Below, piece after piece: positions 1 through 9,200 of a DNA stretch of 11,429 nucleotides (its first letter is position 1; every line of letters starts with the position of its first letter). The notes under the pieces were generated by a model that saw nothing but the letters and a program-made list of their open reading frames with translations, was not told the DNA's origin and did not search any database. The position numbers and the translations under genes are program-made. The stretch is from Candidatus Zhuqueibacterota bacterium (GTDB lineage: Bacteria; SM23-31; B21-G16): the NCBI GenBank assembly GCA_003644825.1, contig QNDJ01000017.1, positions 1 to 11,429 of the forward strand, written 5' to 3'.

Positions 1-427
1 ATATTATACCAGCAGGTAAAAGATAATAAATTTCTCCCTTTTTTACAAATAATAAATTTGCTACGATTATCTGGACTACATTAAAAATAAGAGCACCCCA
101 GATGCTGATTCCTATAACGCTGAATTTGTTTCCAAAATATCTGTATGTAAAACTCATCATAACTGCTGCCCCTGTACCAGCAGAAATAGAAATTATAAAT
201 AATGGATTAAATAAAACCCCTTTTATAAGGGAACCGATAATAATTCTCAAAATAGCAACGATAATTGCCTCCTTCACTCCATAGTAATAAAGAGCAATCA
301 AGGTAACTGTATTTGCAATTCCAAGCTTAATCCAGGGAAAAGGAGTAGGAAAAAAGCTCTCTACCACAAATAGAATTACCCCTGTTGAAATAAAAAGAGA
401 TAACCTCGTTAGTTTTCTTGTCTCCAT
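1..427 (-). CDS. Gx transporter family membrane protein (Hpre_diP_synt_I family), C-terminus cut by window edge
   Basis: This is an integral membrane protein of the Gx transporter family, often annotated as heptaprenyl diphosphate synthase component I. The family is related to the substrate-binding S-components of ECF transporters, and its substrate is not established. The 142 residues visible run off the left edge still in frame. The family hallmark sits near residues 23-40: a short helix ending ESFFPTPFP, then the loop WIKLGIANTVTL. It is followed by a basic helix (RIIIGSLIKG, residues 61-70) and a small-residue stretch (SISAGTGAA). At least four hydrophobic segments are visible. The ATG at 427 lies 6 bases after the stop of the NusG-domain-II gene, with no clear ribosome binding site of its own, so translation is probably coupled. 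The enzyme name is likely a historical mis-annotation, because the sequence shows only membrane helices. Family assignment is fairly sure; function is not. Confidence 0.8.
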   Translation of the reverse strand, partial: METRKLTRLSLFISTGVILFVVESFFPTPFPWIKLGIANTVTLIALYYYGVKEAIIVAILRIIIGSLIKGVLFNPLFIISISAGTGAAVMMSFTYRYFGNKFSVIGISIWGALIFNVVQIIVANLLFVKKGEIYYLLPAGII

Positions 428-433
428 ATATAA

Positions 434-829
434 TTACTGTGTAATTGCCTCAATTATTCCCTTCTTTTTTCCAGAGATTTTGATAATCATCTTATTAGGC
501 ACACATATTATAAGGTCATTTACTTTATTTTTTTTTCCCATTCTCTGGCAGATTTTATGAGGGCAGGATGTCTCGGCAACCCATACCTTTCCGTTTGATA
601 TTTTTATAATTACTTCACCAGTATTTAAATTCAGTTTTATGCTTTTATTTTCATCTATTGAATATACTCCTATCAGTCTGGATGATACATAAATCTCAAC
701 ATTCTTACCAACCCTAGAATATGATTTAACCATAAAATATGTTGCACTTCCACCCAGTAAAATTGCAACAATGAGTAATATATCATAAATTGTTAAAACA
801 TAAAATAATTTGAAATTTTTCCTTTCCAT
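434..829 (-). CDS. Membrane-anchored NusG domain II-containing protein
   Basis: This small protein of 131 residues has one N-terminal membrane helix (about residues 12-34) after a basic start (MERKNFK), followed by an extracytoplasmic beta-rich domain of the NusG domain II family. The diagnostic cysteines are present: C89-P-H-K-I-C94, then C109 in the motif ICVPNK (residues 108-113). The family usually reads C-P-x4-C or a close variant, followed by a short loop and a (V/I)VC(L/V)PN strand. It is not the transcription factor NusG, because the NGN and KOW domains are missing. Its biochemical role is unknown; conserved cysteines exposed outside the membrane would fit a redox or cofactor-linked role, but that is inference. 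It starts 9 bases after the ABC-2 permease stop and ends 6 bases before the Gx transporter start. The ribosome binding site is weak. The pairing with a Gx transporter supports both assignments. Confidence 0.82.
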   Translation of the reverse strand: MERKNFKLFYVLTIYDILLIVAILLGGSATYFMVKSYSRVGKNVEIYVSSRLIGVYSIDENKSIKLNLNTGEVIIKISNGKVWVAETSCPHKICQRMGKKNKVNDLIICVPNKMIIKISGKKKGIIEAITQ

Positions 830-838
830 TAATAAATT

Positions 839-1546
839 CTATAAAAGTCTTTCTCTTTTTTTTGTTGCTGTTAATCCAAGGTAAAGAAAAAGCGAACTTA
901 TTGCAATTATTCCAATCCTGTTCTGAAACACTATTCTTTCCCAGATGACAATTTCGAGGTCTCTTGGTTTTGCGTATGGATTCAGAAATAGAAAAAACCT
1001 CGAATTTTGCAATGGTTCTGAAAGAAATAAAAAAAACAGAACAATAATAACCGTTATCATTCCTGCTGCGTTGCCACTTCGCAATCTTACCGAAAAATAG
1101 AAGGTCATATTTCCAATAAGAAGAAGAGGAACAAAAGAATGAAAAAGCATCCCACCAACCGGGAAATCAGCTACAAAAAAGAATGATAAAATATCCATAA
1201 TAAACATTATACTTAAAATTACAAGATACATAACACCAAGTTTTATCAACCAGACTTTATATATAGAACCAGAGACCGTAAAGACTGACTCAATAGTTTT
1301 ATTTTCTCTTTCGTAAGAAACAATTTCCATTGAAAGAAAGATTATCAATATCACAGAAGGTATCTGTAACAGCACGGGCATTACTGCAGGTCCACTTAAA
1401 TGGTCTCCCTTGCTGAAGTAATTAATCACACAGGTAATTATAAAGTACAAAAATGCAGCTCCTGAAAAATAAAAAAACTTATGAGAAAACAATATTTTTA
1501 CATTATACCATATAAGCTTTTTTGAAGCTTGAAGAATTTCTTTCAT
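839..1546 (-). CDS. ABC-2 type transporter membrane subunit
   Basis: A 235-residue membrane protein with about six predicted helices (near residues 24-44, 56-76, 100-124, 133-153, 158-176 and 210-228). This is the usual size and layout of an ABC-2 exporter permease. After helix 2, residues 73-98 (MEIVSYERENKTIESVFTVS and on) match the cytoplasmic coupling segment of ABC-2 permeases, where an E-x-E/R...ES motif contacts the ATPase. No separate ATPase gene is present; the obvious partner is the ABC domain fused to the RND permease just upstream, whose C-terminal tail (PTLEDAYLLLL) is typical of ABC-2 ATPases. The first 44 bases overlap the end of that gene in the +1 frame. The start ATG at 1546 is preceded by GAGA at a spacing of 5 bases, which supports it over later starts. 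The exported substrate cannot be read from the sequence. Confidence 0.85.
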   Translation of the reverse strand: MKEILQASKKLIWYNVKILFSHKFFYFSGAAFLYFIITCVINYFSKGDHLSGPAVMPVLLQIPSVILIIFLSMEIVSYERENKTIESVFTVSGSIYKVWLIKLGVMYLVILSIMFIMDILSFFFVADFPVGGMLFHSFVPLLLIGNMTFYFSVRLRSGNAAGMITVIIVLFFLFLSEPLQNSRFFLFLNPYAKPRDLEIVIWERIVFQNRIGIIAISSLFLYLGLTATKKRERLL

Positions 1547-4500
1547 TTTTATCTCTACTTAAAAGTAATAAGTAAGCATCTTCCAGTGTTGGTGAAACAG
1601 ATTCCGGAGATAATTCATCAATATATTCTTCCGAGATAAACCTTATCCTGATTTTATTCTTTATTTTAATGTGTGAAACGATTTTGATTTTTTCATTCCA
1701 GTATTGAAAATCTTTTTCATTTATTTCAGTTATCCAGACCTTTCCTTCAGCGATTTTTCTCATTTTTTCAGGTGTTCCATTATAGATAACTTTTCCTTTA
1801 TTCAGAACAGCAAGCTGGTTGCAGGAAGTAGAAATATCTTCTACGATATGAGTCGAAAATATTACAATTCTGTCTTTACTCATTTCCGAAAGTATGTTTC
1901 TGAACCGGATTCTTTCTTTTGGGTCAAGACCAGCGGTCGGTTCATCTACCACAACAATTTTGGGAAGATGTAAAAGGGTCTTCGATATTCCTGCTCTCTG
2001 TTTCATACCACCCGAGTATGTTTTTAATTTACTTTTTCGTCTTTCCCATAGATTAGACCCTTTAAGAATATTTTCTATCAACTTTTCCCTTTTTTCTCTA
2101 TCCCATATATTATTTATTATAGCGTGATATTCCAGATAGTCAAGAGCAGTAAAATTGTCATAAAGCCCAAATTCCTGGGGTAGATAACCTATATAAGGTT
2201 GAATTTTATCAATGTTGTTTTTTATTTTAAGGCCATTAATATATATTGAACCCCTTGTTTCTTCAAAAATATTGCAGATTAACCTCATTAATGTAGTTTT
2301 ACCTGCACCATTAGGGCCAAGTAACCCGAACATCCCTTTTCCGATATTCAAATTTACTCCGTGAAGAGCAGTAACCTCTTCTCTCTTCACACCAATAAAA
2401 GGAACTTTATAGGATAGCAGGTAAATTAATCTTCTTATCTTTTTGAACCTACCGGTAACATTGTCTATATTGATTTCTCTCCTACTAACTTTTACAGCAA
2501 CATTTTTTATATAAACTCCAAGAAACCACACAGAACACCATACAGCAGAAACCCATAACTCACTTTCCCACCTATAATAAAGATAAACAAACATTATGAC
2601 CACAGAAATTCTATAAAGAATCCATCTCATACGTTTTCCTGGTTCAACTCTGAACAAAAATAACCTGATAGATTTTTCCCGAACAAAATTTCTTATATCT
2701 CTGTATAAATTAAATACCATAAAGTATGTGAGGATAGTAAGAACTGTAATCCAGAACCAGCTCTTAAAGTAGAAGTGAAGGTAAATTATAAATCCAAATA
2801 GTGGTATTTTCCAGGTGAAAGATTCTTTATAGTTAACTTTTCCATAATCAGTATAACCCGATTTAATCATTCTTTCTTTTTTTCTTTCACCTTTTTTTAG
2901 TTCCCTTTTAATTTTTGAGGGAAGGTTGTATATTTTGGTGAGGTTACTTATTTTAATCTGGATATCTTCAGAAATTACAAATTTTTCTTTTTTTCTTTTT
3001 ATGTATGTTATTAATCGCCAGATTATAATTGAAAGAAGGATAACAACAGCTAACGTGAATAAAATTGTCCATAAAAGAGAATTAAATCTATTTCTAAAAT
3101 AGAAAAAGGAAGCGGTAGAAAGTAATAAAATTGATAAAACTCCTGTATATCCTATCTTTTTTAATTCGATTTTTACATCGTCAATACTTAGATAAACAAC
3201 AGGAATAAAAATAAGAGTGAAAATTGAAGCAACAGATAATCCGCCCAGTACTGAAATAGCAAAGGGAGGCCAGATTTCATTAATTTCACCCGTCTTAAAA
3301 GCCAGTGGTAATAATCCAAGAACGGTGGTAAAGGCTGTCATCATTATCGGGCGAACCCTCGCCTGACCTGCATACAGAACGGCTCTCATTCTATTAAATC
3401 CTTTTCTGTATCTGAGAATATTGATATAATCAATCAGTATAATACCATTATTTACAACAATACCAAGTAAAATTAATAATCCCAGCCATGCCATAATAGT
3501 TAGTCCTGTACCAGTTATCAGAAGCGCCCAGAATGCACCAATTGTTGCAAGTGGTATTGTCCCAAATATTACCCAGGGAGTTGAAAATGATTCAAATACC
3601 GAAGAAAGTATCATTACTATCAAAAGAGCAGATGCACCTATAATCCAGTAAAATGTCTTATTCTGGCTTGTTTCATGTTGAACCTCGATACTGAATCCCT
3701 TAGGCAGTTTTATGCTCTGAATCAACCTGTCCACCATATATCTTTTCTGTTCAAGGAGCGGTTTATAACTTCTTATCTCTTTTTTAAAACTATAACTAAT
3801 TTCAGCCTGTCTTTCCTGATTAATTCTCTTTATACCTCTGGGACCCTCATCAATAACAATTCTGGAGACCTTTTTAATTGGTACAATACCTTTTCCAGGA
3901 ACAGGCAAACTGAGATTTTTAAGTTCTTCAAGGCTGTATTTCTTTTTCTCCATTAATCTGGTTCTTATGACGAGGTCTTCTTCTTTTCCTTTAAATGGGG
4001 TTGTTAGTTCATGTCCTTCTCTTCTTGCTATCCATATTAACTGCATTATCTGGGACATTGTAATCCCGTAATGAGAAAGAGCTTTCTGGTCTCCCCGGAT
4101 TTGAAATTCCGGTGAGCCTTTAATAAGGTCATTTGATATGCCTTCAATACCTTCAATATCTTCTAACCTTGTGGATATATCTTCAGTTAAAAACCTCAAC
4201 TTTTCGAGATTGAATCCCCTGATGATGATTTTTTCCTTTTTTGTCCCGAGTCCCAGGATTCCACTAACAGCATTTCCCTCTCCCTCACTGACTGATCCTC
4301 TCCCACGAGTTCCAGTTCGCTTTTCGTATGAAATATTGGCACCTTTAATCCGGTCTGTTTTTTTCTTCAGGTCAACTTTAACTCTTTCAATTTCAATTTT
4401 TTTGTTTCTTTTTTTTGGTTCAATAAATTCTACCGAACATATTGCATCTTCTTCCCTTATTCTACTTCTTACTTCCTTAATACCGTCAATCTCTTTTAAG

Positions 4501-6260
4501 TATTCTTCCACCTGCCGAACTATTCTGTCGGTATATTTAAGCCCGGAACCTTTTGGTGTTTCAATAAAAATATCAAAACTGTCTTTCTGCTTTAATTCCT
4601 CAGATGTTAGTAAAAATGGTATGGTTGCGCCAAGGGTTAACAGAAAAAAAACAAATGTTAATACTATAGTTCTCCCTCTATGCCTGATACAGGTTTTTAA
4701 TAGAACTGTATAAATCTCAAGTATTCTATTTCTTTTCAGAAATCTCTTTTTTAACTCGATTATATTAACGAACTTTTTGTTTTTTATTTTCTTAAGTATC
4801 CTGCTTGACAGCATTGGAATTAAACTGATAGCAACCAGCAACGATATTACAAGAGGAAATATAACCGAAAGAGAGAGTTCTCTCATTACTATTTTTATTT
4901 CACTTTCTATATAAAGAACAGGTGTAAAAACTGCTATAGTGGTTAAAGTAGAGGCAAAGATGGAACGAGAAACTTCATTGCAACCCTTTATACTTGCACT
5001 TTCTGCATTTTCTCCTTTTTCAAAGTGTCTGAATATATTTTCAAGAACAACAATGCTATTATCAACAAGCATACCTATCGCAAGAGCAAGCCCACATAAA
5101 GACAAAATATTTAAAGATAAGTTTCCGTAAAACATTAAATTGAAGGTAACAAGCAGTGAAATAGGAATTGCAAGAAGAATAATAAATACTGTTTTTAAAT
5201 CCTTCAAAAAGAAAAGTAATACCAGCAAAGCTAAAAATGCACCTACAACTGCAAGTTTTTCAACTCTATTGATAGCATTTTTCATCATTTCTGCCTGATT
5301 GAAGTTGACTACTATCTCTGCTTCCTCAACCTTTAGTTCTTTATTTAATTTTTTAATTTCATCAAGAACATTATCACTTACTTCAATCATATTTGAGATA
5401 TCATCTTTTTGAAGGAAAATGCCAACAGTGGACTTCCCATTTATTCTAAAATATTCGGTTCTCTTACTAAAAGCTATCTGAATATCAGCGATATTTTCAA
5501 GCCTTAATGGAATTTCAGGTTTTATAACAAGATTTTTTATCTGTTTTACATCGGAGAACCGCCCCTCCAGTGTAACAAAGAAAGTTTTATCTTTATCATA
5601 AACTAATCCAAGAAACTCTTTCGGTTTATTAAATTCATTTATTTTTGAAATTACCCGGGTTAAAGGAATCTGATAATTCTGGAGCTTATCCTCATCTATT
5701 TCAATTTTTACTTCTTTTTTATCACCCCCCCCTATTGAAACATTGACTATCCCATCAATTTTTTCTAACTCTGGCTTAACCTTTTTCTCCGCTATCCTTC
5801 TTAATCTCTCGGTAGAGCCAGGTCCACGAATTGTTAAATTCATAAGAAAATTTGATAACTCTGATGTATCGAACCTTCTTGCTTCAATAAATGAGCCCGC
5901 TGGAAGATTTGCTTTAATGGTTCCTATTTTTTGTTGCATTTTCAGGTATGCATACTTCATATTGCTTCCCGGATTGTATTCGACTGAAATTATACCGTAG
6001 TTTGGATAGACCCGGGAAGTGATTTTCTTTATATCCTTCAGAGTAGATATTTCTCCTTCAGCAGGTATAATCAGTTCTTTCTCTATTTTCTCCGGTGATG
6101 CTCCAGGTAATGTAGCAATAACATAAATCTGAGGAAAAATCAAATTTGGAAAAAGCTGGACCGGGAGCTGCCTGAATGAAAAAAATCCCAGTAAACTCAG
6201 CAGTATGAAAAACATCGTTGTGGTAACAGGGCGTTTTATTGCGAATCTCGTGATAAACAT
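1503..6260 (-). CDS. RND efflux permease fused to an ABC-2 type ATPase through an extra membrane linker
   Basis: One uninterrupted frame encodes 1585 residues, whereas RND permeases are normally 1000-1070. Residues 1-1027 form a complete RND pump: helix 1 at 13-30, first porter/docking loop to about 333, helices 2-6 at 335-487 with the TM4 motif GMLVDNSIVVLEN (D400), helix 7 at 529-550, second periplasmic loop to about 868, and helices 8-12 at 870-1024 (TM10 GIVVNNGIILIDY). Two more hydrophobic segments follow (1036-1054, 1061-1083), then a basic stretch, then two hydrophobic hairpins (1152-1186, 1211-1251). A complete ABC ATPase occupies about 1262-1585: Walker A GPNGAGKTT (1315-1323), Q-loop Q1362, signature YSGGMKQR (1415-1422), Walker B and D-loop VVVDEPTAGLDP (1436-1447), H-loop H1471. 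Six extra segments keep the ATPase cytoplasmic, and positive charges lie on the expected side. The start overlaps the upstream stop as TAATG, with AAGAAGG 8 bases upstream. The ATPase probably powers the ABC-2 permease encoded next; the fused architecture is certain if the assembly is correct, the mechanism is inferred. Confidence 0.93.
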   Translation of the reverse strand: MFITRFAIKRPVTTTMFFILLSLLGFFSFRQLPVQLFPNLIFPQIYVIATLPGASPEKIEKELIIPAEGEISTLKDIKKITSRVYPNYGIISVEYNPGSNMKYAYLKMQQKIGTIKANLPAGSFIEARRFDTSELSNFLMNLTIRGPGSTERLRRIAEKKVKPELEKIDGIVNVSIGGGDKKEVKIEIDEDKLQNYQIPLTRVISKINEFNKPKEFLGLVYDKDKTFFVTLEGRFSDVKQIKNLVIKPEIPLRLENIADIQIAFSKRTEYFRINGKSTVGIFLQKDDISNMIEVSDNVLDEIKKLNKELKVEEAEIVVNFNQAEMMKNAINRVEKLAVVGAFLALLVLLFFLKDLKTVFIILLAIPISLLVTFNLMFYGNLSLNILSLCGLALAIGMLVDNSIVVLENIFRHFEKGENAESASIKGCNEVSRSIFASTLTTIAVFTPVLYIESEIKIVMRELSLSVIFPLVISLLVAISLIPMLSSRILKKIKNKKFVNIIELKKRFLKRNRILEIYTVLLKTCIRHRGRTIVLTFVFFLLTLGATIPFLLTSEELKQKDSFDIFIETPKGSGLKYTDRIVRQVEEYLKEIDGIKEVRSRIREEDAICSVEFIEPKKRNKKIEIERVKVDLKKKTDRIKGANISYEKRTGTRGRGSVSEGEGNAVSGILGLGTKKEKIIIRGFNLEKLRFLTEDISTRLEDIEGIEGISNDLIKGSPEFQIRGDQKALSHYGITMSQIMQLIWIARREGHELTTPFKGKEEDLVIRTRLMEKKKYSLEELKNLSLPVPGKGIVPIKKVSRIVIDEGPRGIKRINQERQAEISYSFKKEIRSYKPLLEQKRYMVDRLIQSIKLPKGFSIEVQHETSQNKTFYWIIGASALLIVMILSSVFESFSTPWVIFGTIPLATIGAFWALLITGTGLTIMAWLGLLILLGIVVNNGIILIDYINILRYRKGFNRMRAVLYAGQARVRPIMMTAFTTVLGLLPLAFKTGEINEIWPPFAISVLGGLSVASIFTLIFIPVVYLSIDDVKIELKKIGYTGVLSILLLSTASFFYFRNRFNSLLWTILFTLAVVILLSIIIWRLITYIKRKKEKFVISEDIQIKISNLTKIYNLPSKIKRELKKGERKKERMIKSGYTDYGKVNYKESFTWKIPLFGFIIYLHFYFKSWFWITVLTILTYFMVFNLYRDIRNFVREKSIRLFLFRVEPGKRMRWILYRISVVIMFVYLYYRWESELWVSAVWCSVWFLGVYIKNVAVKVSRREINIDNVTGRFKKIRRLIYLLSYKVPFIGVKREEVTALHGVNLNIGKGMFGLLGPNGAGKTTLMRLICNIFEETRGSIYINGLKIKNNIDKIQPYIGYLPQEFGLYDNFTALDYLEYHAIINNIWDREKREKLIENILKGSNLWERRKSKLKTYSGGMKQRAGISKTLLHLPKIVVVDEPTAGLDPKERIRFRNILSEMSKDRIVIFSTHIVEDISTSCNQLAVLNKGKVIYNGTPEKMRKIAEGKVWITEINEKDFQYWNEKIKIVSHIKIKNKIRIRFISEEYIDELSPESVSPTLEDAYLLLLSRDKNERNSSSFKKAYMV

Positions 6261-9200
6261 TATTCTAACCTTCTTAACCTGTCGATTTGACTATAAATAA
6301 CAGGAATCACAATAAGAGTCATCAATGTAGATGTAATTAATCCCCCGATGACCGCTAATGCCAGAGGCGTTCTCAAACTTGCTCCTTCACCTATACCGAA
6401 GGATAAAGGTAAAAGAGCAAGGATTGTTGTAAGGCTTGTCATCAATATTGGCCTGATTCTATCCTGTCCAGCCCGTAATATAGCTTCTCTTTTTCCCACA
6501 CCTCTCTTTCTTAGAATATTTATATAATCAACAAAAATTATAGCATCATTAACTGCAATCCCAGCAAGCATAATAATACCTATATAAGCCATTAAACTAA
6601 AAGGCATACCCACTATAAAGAAAATAAACACTGCACCAATACCTGCCATTGGAAGAGAAAAAATTATGGTGAATGGATGTAAAAAAGACTCAAAAAGTGA
6701 AGCTAAAACCATATATACTATTATAATAGAAAGAATAAGTGCAAACTGTAGACTTTTAAAGGACTCCCTTCTTTCCTTTTCTTTTCCACCAAAAGATATT
6801 TTATAATCCTTTAAAACCGGTATTTTTTCAATATTATCTTTTACCCTCTGGACAACTCTACTATATTTAAATCCTGGAGACAGTTCTGCAAAAACTTTTC
6901 CTGTTCTTTCCTGTTCATTTCTATAGATTTCTTTTGGTCCCTGAACAATTCTGATATCAGCAATATTTCTCAGTTTAAGAATGGCACCATCAGGCGTTTC
7001 GATTCTCATATTTTTCAATTCTCTCAGAGTTCTTTCAGGATATTCAACCCTTATGCTTCTATCATCCCCCTCCAATCTCATTTCAGTAACGATTTCACCC
7101 TTTAGTTTATTTTTAATAATTTCCGATACCGTTTGAATATCCAGACCAAAATTTGCAGCGATATATCTGTCAAGTGCAATATTTACTTCGGGCCTTCCTT
7201 CATCAAAACTTGTTCTGACATTAAATAACCCATTTATTTTTCTTAAATTTTCAGCTACCTGGTTTCCGAGTTTTTCAAGAATATTGAGTTCAGGTCCCTT
7301 TACTTCAACAACTATATCTGCTTCGGAAGAACCCAGAGTTTGTTTTAGAGCCGTTTCTTCGACTTCAAATTCAACTTCGGCACCGGGTATATCTCTCAAA
7401 GGAGGTTCAATCAACTTAATGAAACTGTAAACAGGAACCTTATTTTTGGCATTTTTATCCATATTTACAAGAATCGTTGCAGTATTAGAACCGTACTGTT
7501 TCCCCTCGATATAATTTGTTTCTTCAGTTTTTCCTATTTCCGTATAAACACTTTTGATTCTTCCTTTAGAGTAACTTTTCAGTATATCTTCTCCCCATTT
7601 TACGATTTTCTCTGTTCTGAATATTCTTGTTCCTTCTGGAAGTTTTATCCTTACTCCGAAGCTCCCTTCTTCAGCTTTTGGTATGAACTCATTACCAATT
7701 ACAGGAATTAAAAAAATCGAAATTATCAGAAGTAACGCTGAAACACCTATAACCCTGAAAGGCTTATCAAGGGCTTTATTCAGTATTTTCCAGTAAAATT
7801 TGCTTCTTTTTTTTCTCCCGGACTTAACTATTCTCCCTTTTAAAAACTTTGAACAAGCAGATGGTATAAGCAAAAATGCAACTACAAGAGAAGATAATAA
7901 AGAAAATGCCACGGTATAAGCCTGTTCTTTGAAGAGTTCACCCCCAATACCGTGCACATAAACAATAGGAAGAAACACAATCACTGTGGTCAGTGTTGCT
8001 GCAAAGATAGCCGTTCCTACCTCATTTGTTCCAAAAATAGATGCTTCCTTTTCATCTTTTCCAAGTTCTCTATGCCTGAATATGTTTTCCACAACTACAA
8101 TGGCATTATCTACAAGCATACCTGCACCAAGAGCTAATCCACCAAGGGTCATAATGTTCATAGTTAAACCACTGAAATACATCAAATTGAAAGTCGCTAC
8201 TATTGAAATAGGTATTGCAACACTAACAATTAATGTGCTCCAGATATTTCTCAAAAAGAAAAAAAGAACAATAACTGCGAGTATAATTCCATAGATTGCA
8301 GCCTGTTGAACCTCCTTAATGGCACTATTTATAAACAATGCCTGCTCTTTAGCAACCACTATCTCTACATCTGGAAAATCCGTTTGAAGGCTTTTTAAAA
8401 GCTTTTTTATTTCTTTTGATACGAGGACGGTGTTGCTTTTTGCCTCTTTATATATTGAAATTCCAACACCTTCATTACCATTATATCGTACAATAGATTC
8501 AATATCTTTATCCTCAAAGTAAACATCAGCCACTTCCTTTAAATATACAGGAACGTTAGCATAAAGTGAATTATTTATTTCTCCCGGCAGGAATTCTTTT
8601 TTTCTATATCCTATTACCAATTCTTTAACGTCCTCTAAATCCTGGAATTTTCCTATTCCTTTAATAATATATACTTTTTCATTATCTTCAATTCTTCCTC
8701 CGGAAGCATCAACATTTGCAGAACGGATTTTCCTTTTTATAGAGCTTTCACTGATGTTATACGCTTCTAATTTATATGGTTTTAATACTATCTTTATTTC
8801 TCTGGTTCTGCCTCCCTTAACTGAAGCTTTTGCAACACCTTCAAGCCTTTCAAGTTTTCTCTTGAAAACATTTTCAGCAACCCTCCTGAGTTCATCAAGG
8901 TCATAATCATTTTTTGCTATTAAACATATTGTCATAATAGGGGCAGCTTGAGGATTGAACTTCGATACAGTTATCCTTTTTATTTCCTTTTCTCCCTGTA
9001 ACCTTCCTGCAATTTTTTGTACATCCAGCAGGGCAAAATCCATATCTGTGTTCCAGAAAAATTCAACAGTAATAAGTGCCCGGGAAACTCTTGAAATTGA
9101 ACTGACTCTTTTTACCCTGCTTAAAGTGCTTAATTCAGCTTCAAGAGGTTTAACATATTTCTGTTCTATTTCAAAAGGCGGCTTTTCCTCAGTCTCTATA

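Noticed and set aside
1-427. Heptaprenyl diphosphate synthase subunit
   Set aside because: That name is a common automatic label, but the sequence is a run of membrane helices with the Gx transporter signature and no prenyl synthase Asp-rich motifs.
434-829. Transcription factor NusG
   Set aside because: Only the domain II family motif with its cysteines is present, behind a membrane helix; the RNA polymerase-binding NGN domain and KOW motif are absent.
1503-2600. Separate ABC ATPase gene downstream of an ordinary RND gene
   Set aside because: There is no stop codon between the RND and ABC parts, and I did not see a good ribosome binding site before an internal ATG. The membrane linker is continuous with both parts, so a fusion is the simpler reading.
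4138-4713. Plus-strand open frame of 191 codons
   Set aside because: It lies wholly antisense to the second RND porter region, has low-complexity Ser/Leu/Phe content typical of a reverse-strand shadow, and matches no family I recognise.
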